Positions 1 to 7,210 of a DNA stretch of 10,578 nucleotides are shown here, in pieces. This stretch comes from JAEUKQ01 sp044227605 (GTDB taxonomy: Bacteria > Pseudomonadota > Alphaproteobacteria > JAEUKQ01). Each line of letters starts with the position of its first letter. The first letter of the stretch is position 1. The stretch covers positions 1-10,578 of the forward strand of contig JBGAWJ010000052.1 in NCBI GenBank assembly GCA_044227605.1, in the 5' to 3' direction. Below the pieces are notes generated by a model that saw nothing but the letters and a program-made list of their open reading frames with translations, was not told where the DNA came from and searched no databases. A program made the position numbers and the translations under genes.

Positions 1-2
1 CT

Positions 3-605
3 AGTGCCAGCCAAGGACAAACAATAGCAGAAGGCATTGCCGTACCTACCCCTGGGTTACATACCCTGCCCATCATCGAACAATTGGTGAAAGACATTAT
101 TCTTGTTGATGAAAATATGTTGGAGCGCGCGATTGAACTGTTGGTTACCCAACAAAAAATTGTTGCCGAGGGTGCGGGAGCTGCTGGTCTTGCAGGTATT
201 TTAAGCCACCCGCACCTTTTTAGTGGAAAAAACGTGGCTATTCCCATTTGCGGCGGCAATATCGATCCTCGTTTATTGTCACAGATATTAATGCGGGGCA
301 TGTTACGGGATGGGCGTTTGGTCACCTTACGTGTTGAAATTCAAGATCAACCCGGTGTACTCGCAAAAGTTGCAGGCTTGATCGGTGAGCAAGGCGGTAA
401 CATTATTGAAATTCATCATCAGCGCATGTTTTCAGACTTGCCGGTTAAATCGGCGGATGTAGACGTTGTCATTGAAACCAGGAACGCAGGGCATATTCAG
501 CAAATACGAAGTGCTTTAAATGAAGCTGGTTTTCCAACCAGGCGCTTGGCCAGCCGTTCGGATGATAGTGATGCAGAACAAGAGGATGTGAAGAAAAAAC
601 CATGA
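3..605 (+). CDS. ilvA: Threonine dehydratase (threonine ammonia-lyase), C-terminal part with ACT domain
   Basis: This is a PLP enzyme that deaminates threonine to 2-oxobutyrate and ammonia, the entry to isoleucine synthesis or to propionyl-CoA. The frame is open from base 3, so the true start and the PLP-lysine region lie upstream of the window. The visible part (200 codons) has the family segments TIAEGIAV, AEGAGAAGLAG (a PLP-enzyme helix) and ICGGNID. These are followed by an ACT domain beginning at LVTLRVEIQDQPGVLAKVAGLI and ending near AGFPTRRL, then a short acidic and lysine-rich tail. The single ACT domain fits the short IlvA/TdcB-like enzymes of alphaproteobacteria, not the E. coli IlvA with two ACT-like repeats. 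ACT domains usually bind amino-acid effectors; the ligand here cannot be read. The TGA stop overlaps the ATG of the next gene (ATGA at 602-605), which suggests translational coupling. Family is confident; biosynthetic versus catabolic role is not settled. Confidence 0.92.
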   Translation, partial: SASQGQTIAEGIAVPTPGLHTLPIIEQLVKDIILVDENMLERAIELLVTQQKIVAEGAGAAGLAGILSHPHLFSGKNVAIPICGGNIDPRLLSQILMRGMLRDGRLVTLRVEIQDQPGVLAKVAGLIGEQGGNIIEIHHQRMFSDLPVKSADVDVVIETRNAGHIQQIRSALNEAGFPTRRLASRSDDSDAEQEDVKKKP

Positions 606-1969
606 TGCCTTTCCATTCCATTTTAGAGACCATCGGGCAAACCCCTTTAGTGCAGGTAACCCAAATAAATACTGGCCTTTGCCAGTTATTTCTAAAATTA
701 GAAAACCAAAACCCAGGGGGGTCGATTAAGGATCGGATTGCCGTATCCATGATTAATGATGCTGAGAAACAGGGTAAGTTAAAACCCGGCGGCATTATCA
801 TCGAGGCCACCGCAGGCAATACCGGACTTGGACTAGCCTTGGTTGCCGCGCGTAAAGGATACCGGCTGATTTTAGTAATACCCGATAAAATGTCCCAAGC
901 AAAGATTGTCCATTTACAGGGCTTGGGTGCTGAAATCTACACTACCCGCTCTGATGTTGGCAAAGGCCACCCTGAATATTATCAAGATATAGCAGAACGC
1001 CTCAGCCGGGAAATCCCTGGCTCCTTTTATATCAACCAATTTGAAAATCCTGCCAATGCTTGGGCGCATGAAAGCACAACCGGGCCAGAAATTTGGCAGC
1101 AAATGGGCAAGAAATTGGATGCGGTGATTTGCGGTGTGGGTTCTGGGGGAACCTTAACTGGACTGGGCCGTTTTTTCAAAAAAACCGCTCCCCACGTCAA
1201 AATGGTGGTTGCCGATCCGAAAGGATCAATTATTGCCGATTTAGTCAATAAGGGTACTCATGATATTCCGGGTTCTTGGCTGGTTGAAGGGGTTGGGGAA
1301 GATTTTGTACCCGCCATTCTCGATATGGGACTCATTCAAACTGCTTATACCATCGATGATGCAGAAAGCATGGAAACAGCAAGGTTACTATTGAAGCGTG
1401 AAGGCATTTTAGCCGGTTCATCGTCCGGCACCTTAATTGCTGCCGCTTTACGTTATTGCCGACAACAGCGTTATCCGCAACGGGTAGTTACTTTTGTTTG
1501 TGACAGTGGCAACAAATACTTATCAAAAGCTTTTAACAACCAATGGATGGAAGAACAAGGTTTATTGGTTCGTGAAAAAAATGGTGATTTACGTGATCTT
1601 GTGGCCAGACCATACCAATCAGGTCGTACAGTTTCCGTAAGCCCCACCGATACCGTACTGACGGCTTATAAGCGCATGCGCCAACACGATGTTTCGCAAC
1701 TGCCGGTTCTAGAGAAATCAAAGATAATTGGAATGGTTGATGACAATATGATTCTTCAATATCATTCCCGTCAGTCTTTGTCTGAGCTATTGGTGTCAAA
1801 AATCATGTCACGCCAGTTTAACAAAGTTGAATCTGATGTTAGCATAGAAAAAGTAAAAGAAACCCTTAAAACCGCCCCTTATGTTGTTGTCCTACATCAA
1901 GACCAATTCATTGGCTTCATTACGCGTGCTGACTTAATCAATCATTTCATCTCAACCCCTATCTTATAA
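602..1969 (+). CDS. cbs: Cystathionine beta-synthase with C-terminal CBS-domain pair
   Basis: Condenses homocysteine with serine (or O-acetylserine) to cystathionine, the first step of reverse transsulfuration; cytosolic. The 455-residue product starts directly in the fold-type II PLP core, so it lacks the N-terminal haem region of animal enzymes. K43 in NPGGSIKDR is the expected Schiff-base lysine. TAGNTG (70-75) is the substrate loop, GVGSGGT (178-184) the phosphate-binding loop, and GSSSGT (272-277) a second conserved cofactor segment. DPKGSI (205-210) and VEGVG (228-232) resemble cystathionine beta-synthases more than plain cysteine synthases. Residues about 335-452 form a tandem CBS (Bateman) module, a typical adenosyl-ligand regulatory unit; whether it binds AdoMet is not visible. 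The ATG at 602 overlaps the upstream stop, and a second ATG follows at 605. An AGAGGA at 581-586 is rather distant. The cystathionine gamma-lyase follows after 9 bases, which supports this role over cysteine synthase. Confidence 0.88.
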   Translation: MMPFHSILETIGQTPLVQVTQINTGLCQLFLKLENQNPGGSIKDRIAVSMINDAEKQGKLKPGGIIIEATAGNTGLGLALVAARKGYRLILVIPDKMSQAKIVHLQGLGAEIYTTRSDVGKGHPEYYQDIAERLSREIPGSFYINQFENPANAWAHESTTGPEIWQQMGKKLDAVICGVGSGGTLTGLGRFFKKTAPHVKMVVADPKGSIIADLVNKGTHDIPGSWLVEGVGEDFVPAILDMGLIQTAYTIDDAESMETARLLLKREGILAGSSSGTLIAAALRYCRQQRYPQRVVTFVCDSGNKYLSKAFNNQWMEEQGLLVREKNGDLRDLVARPYQSGRTVSVSPTDTVLTAYKRMRQHDVSQLPVLEKSKIIGMVDDNMILQYHSRQSLSELLVSKIMSRQFNKVESDVSIEKVKETLKTAPYVVVLHQDQFIGFITRADLINHFISTPIL

Positions 1970-1978
1970 AAAAGTATC

Positions 1979-3154
1979 ATGGCAAAAAATACGACCCCCA
2001 ATCAATTAGGCATGGCAACCCGCGGTATTCATGCGGGGCAACACCCTGATCCGACAACAGGTGCCATCATGATGCCCATTTATGCAACCTCCACTTACGT
2101 ACAAGAAAGCCCTGGCAAACATAAAGGTTATGAGTATTCTCGCACCCATAATCCTACCCGGCAGGCTTATGAAAGATGTGTCGCGGATTTAGAAAATGGG
2201 ACGGCTGCTTATGCCTTCAGTTCCGGCTTGGCTGCCGTTGCAACCATCTTGGATTGTTTGCCCAGCGGCTCCCACATCATTGCCATGGATGATATGTATG
2301 GCGGGACTTACCGTTTGTTCGAACGGGTGCGTAAAATATCTGCGAATTTGCAATTTACCTATACAGATTTGCGTAATATTTCTAACCTTGAGCAAGTTAT
2401 CCGGCCAGAAACTCGCATGATTTGGGTGGAAACACCAACCAATCCCACGTTAAAACTGGTTGATTTAGAAGCGGTGGCAGTCCTCGCTAAGAAAAAGAAA
2501 ATATGGACAGTCGCGGATAATACCTTTGCTAGCCCTATCCTGCAACGACCCTTGGATATGGGGATTGATGTGGTGATGCATTCGGCCACTAAATATCTGA
2601 ATGGACATTCCGATATGATCGGTGGCATTGCCATTGTTGGTCAAAATCAAGAAATTAAAGAAAAGCTGGCTTTTTTACAAAACTCTTTAGGTGCCATCTC
2701 AAGTCCATTCGACTGTTTTCTGGCATTAAGGGGCTTAAAAACCTTATCCCTTCGAATGGAACGGCATTGTCAAAATGCCTTAACAATTGCCGAGTGGTTA
2801 AGCACCCATCCAGCGATCAATAAAGTAATATATCCAGGTCTGAAAAACTTTCCCCAATATGCCTTAGCTAAAAAGCAAATGAACGGATTTGGCGGCATGA
2901 TGGTTGCGGATATCAAGGGCGGGTTAGAACCTGCCAAACGTTTCTTGGAAAGATGCCAAATTTTTGCTTTAGCAGAAAGCCTAGGCGGCGTTGAGAGCTT
3001 AATCGAACATCCGGCGATCATGACTCATGCCTCCATTCCGGCTCCAAGGCGTGCAGAAATTGGCATTACTGATGGATTGGTCAGGCTTTCCGTTGGGATT
3101 GAAAATGTGGAAGATTTGATCAATGACCTAAAACAGGCATTGCAAGGATTGTAA
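1979..3154 (+). CDS. cgl: Cystathionine gamma-lyase (Cys/Met metabolism PLP enzyme)
   Basis: Splits cystathionine into cysteine, 2-oxobutyrate and ammonia, completing reverse transsulfuration. The 391-residue length is normal for this fold-type I family. YSR (Y53, R55) within YEYSRTHNPTR is the segment that contacts PLP phosphate from the neighbouring subunit. Y107 in MYGG stacks over the cofactor. SATKYLNGHSD carries the Schiff-base lysine K205. The C-terminal LAESLGGVESLIEHPAIMTH includes E339 and S340, matching residues I recall as active-site positions of human cystathionine gamma-lyase. The glycine at 109 replaces the cysteine typical of methionine gamma-lyases, so that activity is less likely. 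Cystathionine gamma-synthase is a close relative that cannot be fully excluded from sequence alone, but pairing with a cystathionine beta-synthase immediately upstream favours the lyase. ATG at 1979 is 9 bases after the upstream stop with only an A-rich, weak ribosome site, so it is probably translated by coupling. Confidence 0.87.
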   Translation: MAKNTTPNQLGMATRGIHAGQHPDPTTGAIMMPIYATSTYVQESPGKHKGYEYSRTHNPTRQAYERCVADLENGTAAYAFSSGLAAVATILDCLPSGSHIIAMDDMYGGTYRLFERVRKISANLQFTYTDLRNISNLEQVIRPETRMIWVETPTNPTLKLVDLEAVAVLAKKKKIWTVADNTFASPILQRPLDMGIDVVMHSATKYLNGHSDMIGGIAIVGQNQEIKEKLAFLQNSLGAISSPFDCFLALRGLKTLSLRMERHCQNALTIAEWLSTHPAINKVIYPGLKNFPQYALAKKQMNGFGGMMVADIKGGLEPAKRFLERCQIFALAESLGGVESLIEHPAIMTHASIPAPRRAEIGITDGLVRLSVGIENVEDLINDLKQALQGL

Positions 3155-3185
3155 CAGTTTTGATCACAAAAAAAGTTTTACCCCT

Positions 3186-5417
3186 TTGACAAAAAAACGA
3201 AAAGACTTTCCCTCTCTTGATGATGTTCGTCTGTTTGTTCAAGAATATAAAGATCCTCAACCCATTAGTAAACACGAAATTGCCAGGGCTTTTTCCCTTT
3301 CCCGTGATCAAACATTAATTCTGAATGATTATATCAAACAATTAAAGCTGGAAGGCCTGTTACCGTCCCGCTTAAAAAAAATTGATCTTTCCCCGGAATC
3401 GACTTTATCGCTTATCGGTCGGGTGAGCAAAATAGTTCCCAAAAAGCATACAATTCATTTTACCATTAACCGACATAACTTACAGAAAAAGCTGCCGAAA
3501 ACGCTGGAGGTTATTACCGATAAAAACTCGCTTGGCTTGTCTTACCGACCCAACGATATGATTGGCTTAAAATTAACCGCAAGTCCTTCGCCCGTTTATC
3601 ATGGGGTTATTCAGAAACTAGCGGCGGATCAGGCGGCTTTGGAAAAGGTTGGTATTTTTTACCAAAAAGATGGCAAGGCAATTATCCAAATCGCCCGCAA
3701 ACAATCAACTCAACCAGTTTATCCATTGATCCAATCATCCACCCAATTGGCTGAAAGAGGGGATTGGGTCATTGCCGAACTGCCGGACAATCCGAAGAAA
3801 GCCGCCAGGATTATCCGTTCTTTAGGTTCCTCTAAAAACCCATTACTTTTAAGCCAAGTGGCGGCTCATGAGTTTCATTTCCCAGTAGAGTTTTCAGAAG
3901 AAGCGCTGGCATTAACCAAAAATATTAAAGTGCCGGATCTGGCTGATCGTCAAGATTTACGGGATGTTCCTTTTGTAACAATTGATGGCAGTGATGCCCG
4001 TGATTTTGATGATGCGGTTTGGGCCGAAGCGGATCAGCGCCCAAGCAATAAGGGTGGTTGGCAAATCATGGTGGCAATTGCTGATGTTGCGTATTATGTG
4101 CGCCCAAGCACGGCGTTGGATAAGGAAGCGCGTAAACGCGGGAATTCTATTTATTTGCCAGACCGTGTCATCCCCATGTTGCCTTTTAATCTTTCTAATG
4201 AATTATGCTCCTTAAAACCATTGGAAGACCGCGGGTGTTTTGTTGCCCATTTACGCATCGATCAGGAAGGCAATCTTATTTCATACCGGTTTAACCGGGC
4301 ACTGATGCGTTCAGCAGCAAGGCTGACTTATGAACAAGTACAAAATGCCTATGACGGCAAACCCGATGAAACAACAAAACCTTTGGGGCAAGCTATATTA
4401 TCTTTATATGGCGCTTATCATAGCTTTCTTAAAAACCGTCATCGCCGCGGCACTTTGGAATTGGATATCGCTGAACGTAAAGCCAGCGTATCGCCCGATG
4501 GAAAAATTGAATTCTTGGGACTGCGCCAGTCCCTACCCAGCCACCAATTAATTGAAGAATTCATGATTTGCGCCAATGTGGCAGCCGCCAAAATTCTACA
4601 AGAAACGGGGCAAGCAGGTGTTTACCGGAACCATTTGCCACCCGATTTAACCCATGTTCAAGAATTGTTGCAATATCTAACAAAATTGGATTTGGAATTT
4701 TCAAAACCTTCCCCTTTAAACGGTAATTTTTTTAACCAGATCCTAAAAAAAACACGCTCGCATCCCCTCTCATCGGTGATCAGTGAAATGGTTCTGCGTA
4801 CGCAAACCCAGGCCCTGTATATGGCCAATAATCAGGGGCATTTCGGATTGGGACTGAAAGAATATACCCATTTCACCTCCCCAATCCGTCGGTATGCCGA
4901 TTTGATCGTTCACCGCGGCTTAATCTCTGCCCTTCGTTTAGGTTATGATGGGCTAAGGCCTGAAGATACAGTAGAATTGCCTGTCATTGCCCAAGAAATA
5001 TCAACCAGCGAAAGACAAGCAGCAAGTGCCGAACGTTTAACTCTCGACCGCCTCACCTGCTTACATTTTCAAGAAATGGTCGGCAAAAATTTTCAAGGCC
5101 GCATTGTCCAAGTGATGGATTTTGGGATTTTCATCCGGCTGAGCGAGGGGGGTGCGGAGGGGTTAATTCCCAGCCGTATGTTAGGAACAGACTATTATGC
5201 TTATTCCGCCAAAGATGCTGAATTTGTTGGTCAATCATCAAAGAAGAAATTTAGATTAGGCGACATTGTCCAAGCCACTTTGGAAGCCATAAGCCTGGCG
5301 GATGGTAAATTATTATTTGGCATTCGGGAAAAAGGAGCACCCGCAAGAAATCCTTCCGCGACTTTGGCAAGATCGCGTAAACCTGTAAATAGCCCGCGCA
5401 GATTTAGAAAACGCTAA
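3186..5417 (+). CDS. rnr: Ribonuclease R (3'-5' exoribonuclease, RNB family)
   Basis: Degrades structured RNA from the 3' end, acting in RNA turnover and quality control in the cytosol. The 743 residues show the full RNase R layout: N-terminal winged-helix region (about 8-60, LDDVRLFVQ onward), cold-shock-like OB domains (about 70-230), RNB catalytic domain (about 245-590), S1 domain (about 633-717) and a basic tail ending in RRFRKR. In DGSDARDFDD the aspartates D267, D273, D275 and D276 have the same spacing as the metal-binding set of E. coli RNase II (201, 207, 209, 210). HFTSPIRRYADLIVHR (562-577) is the conserved segment with the catalytic arginines. The start is TTG at 3186: no ATG or GTG occurs in frame between the upstream stop at 3129 and this codon, the next methionine is over 100 residues in, and translation from TTG gives the expected N terminus. 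No clear Shine-Dalgarno precedes it. The gene lies 31 bases after the lyase and may share its transcript. Confidence 0.95.
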   Translation: MTKKRKDFPSLDDVRLFVQEYKDPQPISKHEIARAFSLSRDQTLILNDYIKQLKLEGLLPSRLKKIDLSPESTLSLIGRVSKIVPKKHTIHFTINRHNLQKKLPKTLEVITDKNSLGLSYRPNDMIGLKLTASPSPVYHGVIQKLAADQAALEKVGIFYQKDGKAIIQIARKQSTQPVYPLIQSSTQLAERGDWVIAELPDNPKKAARIIRSLGSSKNPLLLSQVAAHEFHFPVEFSEEALALTKNIKVPDLADRQDLRDVPFVTIDGSDARDFDDAVWAEADQRPSNKGGWQIMVAIADVAYYVRPSTALDKEARKRGNSIYLPDRVIPMLPFNLSNELCSLKPLEDRGCFVAHLRIDQEGNLISYRFNRALMRSAARLTYEQVQNAYDGKPDETTKPLGQAILSLYGAYHSFLKNRHRRGTLELDIAERKASVSPDGKIEFLGLRQSLPSHQLIEEFMICANVAAAKILQETGQAGVYRNHLPPDLTHVQELLQYLTKLDLEFSKPSPLNGNFFNQILKKTRSHPLSSVISEMVLRTQTQALYMANNQGHFGLGLKEYTHFTSPIRRYADLIVHRGLISALRLGYDGLRPEDTVELPVIAQEISTSERQAASAERLTLDRLTCLHFQEMVGKNFQGRIVQVMDFGIFIRLSEGGAEGLIPSRMLGTDYYAYSAKDAEFVGQSSKKKFRLGDIVQATLEAISLADGKLLFGIREKGAPARNPSATLARSRKPVNSPRRFRKR

Positions 5418-5456
5418 CCCAGCTTTCAATGTTATACAGATTCTCTTGCTTATTTC

Positions 5457-6143
5457 TTATAATAGCTCAAGAAAATCATACCCCCCCAAACACTCTTGTA
5501 AAATCAGGTCTCGCCTATTTTGTAAAAATGGATCGTCCCCCCATTTCCCAATTTGGGTTTTTTCTTCAAGCAAACTTAAATCCACCGCCTTTGAGACAGA
5601 AAGAAATTTTTCCATCACCGCCCAGGCGAGAAGGGAGGAGGATAATTCTTGTGCCAAATGCATAAATACAGCTAACTTCCAATGATTAAAGGGCGTTATC
5701 AATTCAGCAAAATGTTTTTTAGATAAATCAGGTTGTTTTTGAACATGGAACGTATAAAACGGGGCAAAATGGGTATGGTAGGTTTGGTTAAACCAATAGA
5801 TGACCGGCTGCCATTTTTTTTGTTGTTCAAGATAAAGATCAAGGGGTAATTCCGACCAGTGAAATAAACAATCGTGGTCAATGTCGGCTTGCCAATTTCC
5901 AACTATTTTTTTTGGATTCTCGGCAATATAATCAATTGTTGTATAACATAATTTAAACAAAAAACCAGCATGGTTAGACTGCTTCTGATATTCAGAGCTA
6001 AGAGCACTGGCTAAACGTTCATTCGGTAAAAGCAGTTTCTGGCCCCTAGGGGTTAGGAAAGTTTTACCCCCCTGCTCTAAAAAAAAGGATTCACCCTGCT
6101 TTTTTATAACAACGGGTAATACAGATGCCTGCTTCTTTATCAT
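5457..6143 (-). CDS. atp12: ATP12-family F1-ATPase assembly chaperone
   Basis: ATP12 proteins bind the F1 alpha subunit and help assemble ATP synthase; the family is known from mitochondria and alphaproteobacteria. At 228 residues this is close to the usual size. Visible family features are an N-terminal beta-rich part with GKTFLTPRGQKLLLPNERLASALSSEYQKQ (26-55, matching the usual DGRPVKTP...LPT..LA.AIA.EW..Q pattern), the segment LCYTTIDYIAEN (65-76), the DCLFHW segment (91-96) standing in for the usual D-L-x-Y-R, and a C-terminal helical part ending in WGDDPFLQNRRDLILQE (201-217). The protein is fairly divergent, with lysine and aromatic residues replacing common family residues. ATG at 6143 is preceded only by a weak site (GAGTG). 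It is last in the reverse-strand gene set, 65 bases after rluC, and converges on rnr. The coding DNA contains several homopolymer runs (8 A, 8 T, 7 G) yet the frame is intact. Family assignment rests on pattern recall. Confidence 0.8.
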   Translation of the reverse strand: MIKKQASVLPVVIKKQGESFFLEQGGKTFLTPRGQKLLLPNERLASALSSEYQKQSNHAGFLFKLCYTTIDYIAENPKKIVGNWQADIDHDCLFHWSELPLDLYLEQQKKWQPVIYWFNQTYHTHFAPFYTFHVQKQPDLSKKHFAELITPFNHWKLAVFMHLAQELSSSLLAWAVMEKFLSVSKAVDLSLLEEKTQIGKWGDDPFLQNRRDLILQECLGGYDFLELL

Positions 6144-6160
6144 TCTATCACTCTAATCCT

Positions 6161-6185
6161 GAAATAACCTCTTGGAAGGTATTTC
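6161..6185 (-). promoter_or_regulatory. Small hairpin between rluC and atp12
   Basis: Bases 6161-6170 and 6177-6185 pair over nine positions (GAAATA + CCT with AGG + TATTTC) with one bulged base and a six-base loop. It lies in the 65-base gap after the rluC stop and 17 bases before the atp12 ATG. There is no T-run after it on the reverse strand, so it is not a standard intrinsic terminator. It could be an mRNA processing or stability element, or limit access to the atp12 start. Confidence 0.3.
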
Positions 6186-6208
6186 CTAAAATTATTGATA
6201 TCACTTGA

Positions 6209-7210
6209 TTAATTTTTTCCTAATTTATTTTTTTCATCAAAACCTAATAATTTCCAAGCCTCCTGCATGTGGGCCGGAAGAGGCGCGGATAAAGTCAAAG
6301 GCTTTTTCCCTGGGTAAGGAATGGTGATGGCGCGTGCATGCAAATATAAATTCCTGTCGAAATTATGTTCTTCCTCAGCAATTGAGCGAAAGCCGTATTT
6401 ATCATCGCCGCAAATAGGCGTGCCCATCAATTGGCAATGAACCCGCAATTGGTGCGTACGTCCAGTTTTTGGCCATAAAGCTAACCAAGCATATTTTTGC
6501 CCGGCATTTTCAACCACTTGATAATCGGTAATTGCTGCTTGCCCCTCTTCCGTCACCCTAACCATTTCTTCCTGGCCCACCCTCATTTTCTCAAGCTTGG
6601 CTTTAATTTCCCCTTGTTGGATTTTGGGTACCCCACTTACCAACGCCCAATAGGTTTTGCGGATGGAGTGATCCCGGAAAGCTTCGGTTAAATATTGGGC
6701 AGCCTTAACATGGCGGGCCAAAACCAGCAGCCCGCTGGTTTCTTTATCCAGGCGATGCACTAATTTGGGGCGCACCGGATAATCGAACTGAAAATGATCC
6801 AACATCCCATCCAAATGAATGAACGTTTTACTCCCCCCCTGTACGGCCAAACCCGGGGGTTTATTAATCACCAATAAATCCACGTCATCATAAACGATCC
6901 AATCTCGAAAATTTTTCAAATTTTTGGGTAAAGGTCTTGCCTCGGCAAGTTCTGGTTTAACTACAGGCGGATCTAATAATGCTGGCGGGAACCTGATTTC
7001 TTGGCCCGCTACCAAACGTTCTGAACCAGCGACCCTTTTTCCTTCTAACCGCACTTGCCCGGTTCGCAATAATTTTTGGACGCGGACGAAATTTAAGGTT
7101 GGGAATTGCCGCTGCACCCAACGATCCAGGCGGATATCATTTTCATCAAGCGTTACCTGATGGCGGTTAGACAGGTCAGTTTTATCACCCACGGCAACAA
7201 TACTCCACAA
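6209..7210 (-). CDS. rluC: RluC-like 23S rRNA pseudouridine synthase (RluA family, S4 domain)
   Basis: Isomerises specific uridines of 23S rRNA to pseudouridine; E. coli RluC modifies positions 955, 2504 and 2580. The 333 residues contain an S4 RNA-binding domain (about 28-75, RLDRWVQRQFPTL onward) and the RluA catalytic domain (about 105-310). The catalytic aspartate is D155 in HRLDKETSGLL. NKPPGLAVQGGS (116-127) and GRTHQLRVH are further conserved motifs. The QGGS segment resembles RluC more than RluD or RluA, but site specificity is inference. The start is uncertain. TTG at 7210 has a good AGGGG site six bases upstream (7217-7221) and overlaps crcB by 26 bases. GTG at 7192 has GGAG at 7203-7206, ten bases away, and overlaps by only 8 bases, giving 327 residues. 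Both keep the S4 domain whole. The gene follows crcB and precedes atp12, consistent with one operon. Confidence 0.9.
   Translation of the reverse strand: MWSIVAVGDKTDLSNRHQVTLDENDIRLDRWVQRQFPTLNFVRVQKLLRTGQVRLEGKRVAGSERLVAGQEIRFPPALLDPPVVKPELAEARPLPKNLKNFRDWIVYDDVDLLVINKPPGLAVQGGSKTFIHLDGMLDHFQFDYPVRPKLVHRLDKETSGLLVLARHVKAAQYLTEAFRDHSIRKTYWALVSGVPKIQQGEIKAKLEKMRVGQEEMVRVTEEGQAAITDYQVVENAGQKYAWLALWPKTGRTHQLRVHCQLMGTPICGDDKYGFRSIAEEEHNFDRNLYLHARAITIPYPGKKPLTLSAPLPAHMQEAWKLLGFDEKNKLGKN

Noticed and set aside
3155..3185. A possible terminator or promoter between the gamma-lyase gene and rnr
   Set aside because: There are A and T runs and a TGATCA palindrome, but no stable stem and no paired -35 and -10 hexamers at a proper spacing.
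5418..5456. Expected bidirectional terminator between the convergent rnr and atp12
   Set aside because: No inverted repeat with flanking A and T runs is visible in these 39 bases; termination must occur elsewhere or by another mechanism.
5429..5685. Two overlapping forward reading frames of 78 and 79 codons after rnr
   Set aside because: They lie almost wholly antisense to atp12, whose protein shows family motifs, and their own products are low-complexity with no recognisable domain.
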